Positions 58,722 to 64,000 of a stretch of 64,000 bases of DNA are shown here, piece after piece. Position 1 is the stretch's first letter; every line of letters starts with the position of its first letter. The notes below the pieces were generated by a model, which saw only the letters and a program-made list of their open reading frames with translations, did no database searches and was not told the origin of the DNA. The translations under genes and the position numbers were made by a program. Origin of the DNA: Streptomyces sp. JB150 (lineage in GTDB: Bacteria > Actinomycetota > Actinomycetes > Streptomycetales > Streptomycetaceae); NCBI RefSeq assembly GCF_011193355.1, contig NZ_CP049780.1, positions 2,133,307 to 2,197,306 of the forward strand, in the 5' to 3' direction.

Positions 58722-59141
58722 ATGGCCATTCAGCAGTCGGACGTCCTGTACACCGCCGTCGCCACCGCCGAGAACGGTCGCGACGGCCGGGTCTCCACCG
58801 ACGACGGCAAGCTCGACGTCGTCGTCAACCCGCCCGCCGAGATGGGCGGCAGCGGCGCCGGCACCAACCCGGAGCAGTTGTTCGCCGCCGGCTACAGCGC
58901 CTGCTTCCAGGGCGCGCTCGGCGTCGTCGCCCGCCAGGAGGGCGCCGACGTCTCGGGCTCGACCGTGACCGCCAAGGTCGGCATCGGCAAGAACGACGAG
59001 GGCTTCGGCCTGATCGTCGAGATCTCCGCGGACATCCCGAACGTGGACGCGGAGACCGCGCGGAGCCTGGTCAAGAAGGCCCACGAGGTGTGCCCGTACT
59101 CCAAGGCGACCCGCGGGAACATCACCGTGACGCTCGCCTGA
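58722..59141 (+). CDS. ohr: organic hydroperoxide resistance protein (Ohr/OsmC family)
   Basis: A 139-aa thiol peroxidase. Cys61 in AAGYSACFQGAL and Cys124 in HEVCPYSKATRGN form the catalytic redox pair, and GTNPEQLFAAGY is the typical Ohr approach. It reduces lipid and organic hydroperoxides using lipoylated partners. No ohrR (Cys-containing MarR) is next to it; the nearby MarR lacks the sensing Cys. Confidence 0.94.
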   Translation: MAIQQSDVLYTAVATAENGRDGRVSTDDGKLDVVVNPPAEMGGSGAGTNPEQLFAAGYSACFQGALGVVARQEGADVSGSTVTAKVGIGKNDEGFGLIVEISADIPNVDAETARSLVKKAHEVCPYSKATRGNITVTLA

Positions 59142-59159
59142 CGGCACTCGTTGCATACG

Positions 59160-59198
59160 GCGGAGGCCGCACCCTTGGACGTGGGGTGCGGCCTCCGC
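59160..59198. terminator. bidirectional terminator
   Basis: A perfect 15-bp stem (59160-59174 with 59184-59198) with a 9-base loop, between the convergent ohr and beta-lactamase-like genes. Confidence 0.9.
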
Positions 59199-59226
59199 CC
59201 GTGCCCGCGCGCGGACGAGCCCGTGC

Positions 59227-60387
59227 TCACAGGGCCAGCGCCGCCCGGTGCGCGGCCCGGACGAACGCCACGTTCTCCGGCGCCGCCCCGCCCGGGAACG
59301 CGCACCGGCGCCGCGTGTAGCCGTACGCCAGTCCGCTGCGAGGGTCGGCGAACGCCTGCGCGCCGCCCGCCCCGCTGTGCCCGAAGGCGCCGGCGCCCAG
59401 GAACGGGTACCAGTTCTCGGCCGTCGCCTGGAAGCCCAGCCCGAACGCCTTGTGCGTGCGGGCCACCAGGTCGTGGCCGATCGAGTGGATCTGCCCGACC
59501 TCGGCGATCGTGTCCGGCTTCAGCAGCGCGGGACGCCCGTCGACCTCGCTGATCGCCGCCGCGTACATCCCGGCGAGCCCGCGCGCCGAGGCGACCCCGC
59601 CCGCGGACGCCGGGCCCTTGGCCCGCACCAGCCGCGCGTTGGCGTGGTCCACCAGATCGACCGCGCCCGGCACGTGCGTGTTGAACGCGATCGAGGCCAG
59701 CGTGTGCGGTCCCGTCTGCCGGTCGTCCAGCACCGACCGCTGCTCGGGCGTCGGCGCCATCGGCTGCACGGAACGGAAGCGGGGCTCCTCGGACTCGGGC
59801 AGGCCAAGGAAGAAGTCCAGCCCGTACGGGGCACGCACCCGCTCCTCGTACACCTCCTGGAGGGTGCGGCCGGTGGCGCGGCGGACCACCTCGCCGGTGA
59901 GCGCGCCGATCACCAGCGCGTGGTAGCCGAACGCGGTGCCCGGCCGCCAGAACGGCCGCTGGTCCGCCAGCCGCTCCGCGATCAGCCGGTCGTCGGCCAG
60001 CTCCTCGGCGGTGAACCCGGCGTCCAGACCGACCAGGCCCGCCCGGTGCGCGAGCAGGTCGCGCAGGGTCAGCGCGCCCTTGCCCTCGGCGCCGAACTCC
60101 GGCCAGTAGTACGTCACCTTCCGGTCCGGCTCCAGCGTGCCGTCCTGCACGAGCAGCGCGGTCACCAGGTGGGCGGCGCCCTTGGTGCAGGAGAACACGC
60201 CGTACAGGGACCCGGCGGTCACCTCCGGTCCGGCCCACAGGTCGACGACCCGCCTGCCGTGCACATAGGCGCACAGCTGCCCCTCGTAGTCCGGCCGTTC
60301 GCGCCGCTCCCGGGCGACGAACGCGGCGAACTCCTCCCGTACGCCCTCGAAGCCGTCGGCGACCGTGCCGTGGATCTCCTGTGTCAT
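59227..60387 (-). CDS. beta-lactamase-family serine hydrolase (EstB/class C-like)
   Basis: A 386-aa protein; ATG 60387 has GAGGAG before it. SxxK is in FSCTKGAAHLV, YxN-like in FGYHALVIGALTGEV and the third motif near FGHSGAGGAQAF. LTLRDLLAHRAGL is the family's LLxHxSGL. It lacks a signal peptide, so it is more likely a cytoplasmic esterase than a beta-lactamase. Its start overlaps the stop of the M14 peptidase gene by 4 bases (ATGA), so the two are translated together. Confidence 0.9.
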   Translation of the reverse strand: MTQEIHGTVADGFEGVREEFAAFVARERRERPDYEGQLCAYVHGRRVVDLWAGPEVTAGSLYGVFSCTKGAAHLVTALLVQDGTLEPDRKVTYYWPEFGAEGKGALTLRDLLAHRAGLVGLDAGFTAEELADDRLIAERLADQRPFWRPGTAFGYHALVIGALTGEVVRRATGRTLQEVYEERVRAPYGLDFFLGLPESEEPRFRSVQPMAPTPEQRSVLDDRQTGPHTLASIAFNTHVPGAVDLVDHANARLVRAKGPASAGGVASARGLAGMYAAAISEVDGRPALLKPDTIAEVGQIHSIGHDLVARTHKAFGLGFQATAENWYPFLGAGAFGHSGAGGAQAFADPRSGLAYGYTRRRCAFPGGAAPENVAFVRAAHRAALAL

Positions 60388-62963
60388 CCGCTCTCCTCGA
60401 CCTGTGTCCGTGATGTGGTCAGCAAAGCCCGGCCGACCTGCGGGAATTCTCCCTTGGGATGCGCCCGGAAGAGCGGTTCCGTGCCGAAGAGCACCGCACC
60501 GGGTCCGCTCACCACCGAGGCCCGTCCGGCCGCGTCCGCCGGTCCGCCGGTGCCGTCGGCGGCCGGGCGCCAGTGGCCGGACAGCAGCGGGTTCCCGGCC
60601 GCGTACGCCTGCTCGGCGCGCACGCCGGGGCCGAGGTCGGTGAACCACAGCGGCGCGTAGACGAAGCCGTGCGCGGGCGCGCCGCGGGTCAGCGGGCCGG
60701 AGTTCACCACCCGGACCACGCCGTTGGCATCCCCGTTGCCCTGGACGGCCTTGACGGCGAGCAGCCCGGCGCCGGCGTTCAGCTGCGCACCGGCGGCGCC
60801 GCGGCCGACGAAGCCGTGCCCGTCGAGGAAGGCGTCGAGGGCGCGGCGCGCCGGCTCGTTCAGGGCGTCCCGGTCGAGGCCCGCCGACACGAACAGGACG
60901 TCCGTCCCGGACCAGTCGAAGCCCGCGTTCAGCACGGCCGTGGAGACCGGGGTGACCTCGAATTGCATCTCCCGCAGCGCGAACAGCTCGCCCGGTGTCA
61001 CGGCGGCGGCGACGCGGACGCGGCGCAGCGGGGCGGTGCCCCGGTCCGTGGTCCGCTCGAAGGAGACGTCGTACGTCCGGGCCGCCTCGGCGGCCTGCCG
61101 GCGCGCGGAGCCCGGCACGATCGCGGCGGCGCCGTCGGCGGACCGCCGCACCGGCACGCCCCGGCGCAGCAGCGCGTTGAGCGCGGCGATCTCGCGGGGG
61201 TCGTCCAGGCGCAGGCGCAGGTCGCCGCGCGGGGCGACGTGGGCGACGGGCGCGGCGGCGCGCACCGGGCGCAGCGCGGCGTGGGGCAGGGCGCCGCCGG
61301 TGACGGGCCGCACCGGGGCGCCCCAGAGCCGGCCGAGGCTCCAGCCGGAGATGTCGTACATGACGGACACCTTGTCACTGATGTCCCGCCCGTCCGCGAG
61401 GAGCGCGGCCGCGAGTCCCCGTTTGGGCTGGCGCATGTCGACGACGTACGCGCCCTTCGGGTAGCCCGGCGCGGGGTGGGCGACGCGGGCGACGCGGATG
61501 TCGTTGGCGAGGAGGTGGCCGACGAGGCGGGCGGTGGCCGGGCCGCCGGGCGGCAGGACGTAGGCGCGCGGGAAGGTGGTGGTGTAGACGTCCTCCGGGC
61601 CGATGCCGGGCACGCCGGGCACGGTCGCGGGCGACACCGGGACCTGCGGGGCGCCGGCCGCGCCGCGGCGGAACACCTCGATCTGGTCGGCGACGAGGGC
61701 TTCGCGGTGGCGCCGCACATGGTCGAGGGTGGCGGTCATGGCGGCCTGCGCGACGTCCGTGTTGACGGCCGCGCGGCGGCGCAGCTCGGCGGCCGGCAGG
61801 GTGTCGTAGGAGGCGTTGTTCACCCGCAGCGGGATCTCGACGGTGTGCGCGGCGACCGCGCCGTGGAAGGCGGCGTACTGCGGGGTGAAGATCGGCGGCC
61901 AGTCGTCCCAGCCCTCGTCCTGGTCGCGGAAGGGGATCTGCGCGGGCTGGACGCCGTCCTCTTCGGCGGTGTAGCCGAGGCCGTTGACGGCGGCCTCCAT
62001 GCCCAGGGCGTTGGCGTAGGTGTTCTTCAGGAACAGGTCGTACTCGTAGTTCTCGCCGTGCGGCGGCGTCGTGGGCTCGATCAGGGTGCCGTTGACGTAG
62101 CCGTGCAGGTCGAGCATCACCACGGGCTGCTTGTCGCGCAGGATCTGCCGCATCGCGCGGGTTTCGGGCTGTGAGGCGGTGACGAAGTCCCGGTTGAGGT
62201 CGAAGCCGTTCGCGTTGGCGCGGGTGCCGGCGATGCGGCCGTCCGGGTTGGCGGTGACGTTGAAGTAGAGGCGGCTGTGCGCGAGCAGGTCGCGGGTCCT
62301 GTCGTCCTTGGCGGTCGCGAGGTGTTCGACGAGGCGGAGGGCGGCGTCGGTGCCCTCCCACTCGTTGCCGTGGATGTTGCTGTTGAAGAAGACCGGGGTC
62401 TTGTACGCCTTCTTCAGCCGAGGGTCCCCGGCCGCCGTCGCCGGTACCCGTTCGATGAGGTCCCGCATCCGGTGCTGGGCGCGGGTCTGGGCGGGGCTCT
62501 CCGGGGCGGTGACGGTGACGAGGTACAGCCGGTGGCCGCCCGCCGAGCGGCCCGCGACCTCCACGCTCACCCGGTCGCCGAGGGCTTGCAGGGCGTTCAG
62601 CCGGCTCGCGATCGCGTGATACGGCGTCAGGCCCAGCTTGAGGGACTTGTCCGCCGGGTTCACCGGGTCGGGGGCGAGGGTGTGCTCGCGCGGATAGCCG
62701 CGCGCGTCATGGGTGCGTTCCGTGCCGCCGGAGAGGCCGGGCCCGGGGTCGGTGAGGGCTCTGCGGGCCGCGGTTTCCGGCGACGTGGCGGCGTTCCGGT
62801 GGTCGAGCGCCGGGGACTCCGCGGTCTCCCTGGTGACGGGCGCCGGGTCCGCGCCGGCCGGGCCGGGCGCGGCGAGCAGGAGGGCACTCGCCGAGGTGAG
62901 GGCGAGGGCGGTGGTCAGGACGGGTCTCGCAGTGGCGGTTCTCGCGGTCCTCTTGGTGCGCAC
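60384..62963 (-). CDS. secreted M14 family zinc carboxypeptidase with large C-terminal extension
   Basis: An 859-aa protein from GTG 62963 with a strong GGAGGAGG site. The signal peptide ends near residue 38 (GAD). The catalytic M14 domain (about 110-400) has FFNSNIHGNEWEGTDA (His and Glu zinc ligands), NPDGR and ANGFDLNRDF (substrate Asn-Arg), MLDLHGYVNGT (third ligand) and HTVEIPLRV (general-base Glu). About 450 further residues have a GATase-like or beta-rich character (VLFVSAGLD, FVGRGAAGAQLNAGAGLL). It digests extracellular peptides; the tail function is unknown. Confidence 0.92.
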   Translation of the reverse strand: MRTKRTARTATARPVLTTALALTSASALLLAAPGPAGADPAPVTRETAESPALDHRNAATSPETAARRALTDPGPGLSGGTERTHDARGYPREHTLAPDPVNPADKSLKLGLTPYHAIASRLNALQALGDRVSVEVAGRSAGGHRLYLVTVTAPESPAQTRAQHRMRDLIERVPATAAGDPRLKKAYKTPVFFNSNIHGNEWEGTDAALRLVEHLATAKDDRTRDLLAHSRLYFNVTANPDGRIAGTRANANGFDLNRDFVTASQPETRAMRQILRDKQPVVMLDLHGYVNGTLIEPTTPPHGENYEYDLFLKNTYANALGMEAAVNGLGYTAEEDGVQPAQIPFRDQDEGWDDWPPIFTPQYAAFHGAVAAHTVEIPLRVNNASYDTLPAAELRRRAAVNTDVAQAAMTATLDHVRRHREALVADQIEVFRRGAAGAPQVPVSPATVPGVPGIGPEDVYTTTFPRAYVLPPGGPATARLVGHLLANDIRVARVAHPAPGYPKGAYVVDMRQPKRGLAAALLADGRDISDKVSVMYDISGWSLGRLWGAPVRPVTGGALPHAALRPVRAAAPVAHVAPRGDLRLRLDDPREIAALNALLRRGVPVRRSADGAAAIVPGSARRQAAEAARTYDVSFERTTDRGTAPLRRVRVAAAVTPGELFALREMQFEVTPVSTAVLNAGFDWSGTDVLFVSAGLDRDALNEPARRALDAFLDGHGFVGRGAAGAQLNAGAGLLAVKAVQGNGDANGVVRVVNSGPLTRGAPAHGFVYAPLWFTDLGPGVRAEQAYAAGNPLLSGHWRPAADGTGGPADAAGRASVVSGPGAVLFGTEPLFRAHPKGEFPQVGRALLTTSRTQVEESG

Positions 62964-63052
62964 GCGTACCTCCTCCGGGGTTCCTGAGATCGGTACGGCG
63001 AGGTGTACCTGTTCGACTCATCCGTCACAAGGGGGACTTGACGTCCCGTCGG

Positions 63053-63631
63053 TCAGACGACCGAGGCGCGGAAGGGGTCCGTCGGGACGATCGCGGCCTC
63101 GTCCAGGCGCTGTTCCAGGGCCTCGTGGCCGTGTTCCCTGCGGTACGCGATCTCGGCGGCCGTCACCGGCAGCGTCCACAGGATCCGGGCGTGGCCGCCG
63201 GGCAGCGGGCAGTGTTCGAGGCCGGGGCCGTGCAGGTACGGCAGGGTGACCAGCAGGTGGTCACAGGCCGAACCCGGCGTCCACGGCTCGCCGATGGGCA
63301 CGCTGTGCGCGAGGCCGAGCCGGGCTCCCGTGCGGTGGTAGAAGGCGATCATCGCCAGCAGTTCGACGAAGCGCCGGTCCCGCACATGCGCCGTCATGAC
63401 GAACTCCAGCCCGTGGCCGTCGTCTTCAGGCGGCGAGGCGCAGCCGGCGGTCACATACGCCCAGGAGTCCGCACGGGGACCCGGCCCCACGACGAGCACG
63501 CGGAAACCCGGCAGCGACGCACGGCGCCCCGGCCCCAGGTCGTACGGGACGGACTCCACCTCGTGCCCCGCGAAGAACGCCCGCACATGCGCTTCCACGG
63601 CCGCCACGGCCCGCTCGTCCACTCCGCTCAC
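63053..63631 (-). CDS. suppressor-of-fused domain protein
   Basis: A 192-aa protein, GTG 63631 preferred; the frame is open to ATG 63688. It has the Sufu-like alpha/beta pattern: VLVVGPGPRADSWAYVTAGCAS, GLEFVMTAHVRDRRFVELLAMI and HLLVTLPYLHGPGLEHCPLPGG..RILWTLPVTAAEI. Bacterial Sufu proteins often serve as immunity proteins to toxins or are stand-alone. No toxin gene is adjacent in the window. Function uncertain. Confidence 0.82.
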   Translation of the reverse strand: MSGVDERAVAAVEAHVRAFFAGHEVESVPYDLGPGRRASLPGFRVLVVGPGPRADSWAYVTAGCASPPEDDGHGLEFVMTAHVRDRRFVELLAMIAFYHRTGARLGLAHSVPIGEPWTPGSACDHLLVTLPYLHGPGLEHCPLPGGHARILWTLPVTAAEIAYRREHGHEALEQRLDEAAIVPTDPFRASVV

Positions 63632-63672
63632 CGGCCGATCATCGCAGGCGGCCGGCGGCCGGCGGACACCCC

Positions 63673-64000
63673 CTAGGTGCACCACCACAGGAACCGGTCG
63701 CAGGTCTGCGACGGTTCGGGGTCCGGGGGCGGCGGGGCGATGGTCGGGTCCGAGGTGGGGGCCGGGGTGGGGTCGGGGGCGGGCGGGGCGGCCGTGGTGG
63801 TGGGGGCCGTGTCCTGAGGGGGGTCGGCGTGGCCCGACTGGGGGTCCCTGGTCAGGGTGGCCCGGTCCGCCGGCTCGTCCGACTCCTTGTCGTCGTCCTT
63901 GTCTTCGCCCTTCTTGTCCTCGTCCTCGTCCTCGGAGGAGGACGAGGACGGGGACGCCGAGTCCGAGGGCGATCCTGTCCCGCCGGGGCCGGTGCCGGGG
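63673..64000 (-). CDS. C-terminal end of a protein with acidic and Pro/Thr-rich tail (5' end outside window)
   Basis: The frame is open from the window edge to TAG at 63675-63673, about 108 residues: a Gly/Ser part, an acidic Ser-Glu-Asp-Lys run (EDEDEDKKGEDKDDDKES), a Pro/Thr/Ala linker and a distinctive end CDRFLWWCT with two Cys. This looks like the extracytoplasmic tail of a secreted or membrane protein, but the functional domain is outside the window. Confidence 0.7.
   Translation of the reverse strand, partial: PGTGPGGTGSPSDSASPSSSSSEDEDEDKKGEDKDDDKESDEPADRATLTRDPQSGHADPPQDTAPTTTAAPPAPDPTPAPTSDPTIAPPPPDPEPSQTCDRFLWWCT

Noticed and set aside
56932..59141. MarR as OhrR, the regulator of ohr
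   Set aside because: It lacks the N-terminal reactive Cys, is over 1.3 kb from ohr, and its palindromes lie at the reductase promoter, not before ohr.

Overview
The DNA is very GC-rich, with strong codon bias, GTG/TTG starts, GGAGG-type ribosome binding sites and a chaplin gene. It also has a housekeeping fabD-fabH-acpP-fabF cluster behind fasR, a homodimeric aceE and a tellurium-resistance (Ter) module. This is core-chromosome Streptomyces. From memory the gene order resembles the S. coelicolor region around SCO2340-SCO2400, but this was not checked. I see no phage, IS element, CRISPR array or antibiotic biosynthesis cluster.

Layout. 1-7.0 kb: end of an alpha/beta hydrolase, an FHA-like protein, DUF1992, a pair of related proteins (one membrane-anchored, one collagen-like), GNAT, a 14-TM drug exporter fused to a winged helix, and a membrane-anchored peptidoglycan-binding protein. 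7.1-21.8 kb: HAD phosphatase, a TMEM165/GDT1 transporter behind a manganese (yybP-ykoY) riboswitch, secreted HNH nuclease, PhoD-like phosphatase, FAD-binding protein, DoxX, DedA, ketopantoate-reductase-like enzyme, GNAT, chaplin, tRNA-Val, a DUF4097 lipoprotein, a coiled-coil protein, DUF4383 and a FmdB zinc ribbon. 22.1-30.9 kb: a Ter module. It has the biosynthetic arm (CitE-like lyase, an 822-aa phosphoribosyltransferase/StiP fusion, HAD hydrolase) and the core arm (three TerD proteins, a TerA-like protein, TerC). 31-35.2 kb: peroxiredoxin, DUF3052 and aceE. 35.2-45.4 kb: potassium channel, exporter with divergent TetR, DUF1023 hydrolase, DUF4429/SHOCT protein, MerR plus aldo/keto reductase, serine hydrolase, pirin and fasR. 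45.5-49.2 kb: type II fatty acid synthase operon. 49.3-64 kb: DUF3145, SGNH lipoprotein, GH3 glucosidase with TetR, a pyroglutamyl-peptidase-like secreted protein, a MarR-EI24-LysE operon facing a medium-chain reductase, Ohr, a beta-lactamase-like hydrolase translationally coupled to an M14 metallopeptidase, a Sufu-domain protein, and the end of a Pro/acidic-tailed protein.

How it works together. The main themes are membrane-lipid supply (FasR with fabDHPF, fed by AceE acetyl-CoA), metal and oxidative stress (Mn riboswitch-GDT1, Ter module, peroxiredoxin, Ohr), and several compact regulator-target units whose operators can be read directly: MarR, MerR, TetR, FasR and the MFS-wHTH fusion. A recurring oddity is degenerate tandem repeats of 9, 17, 18 and about 19 bp in spaces downstream of genes. 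One of these is a tandem duplication of the fmdB 3' end.
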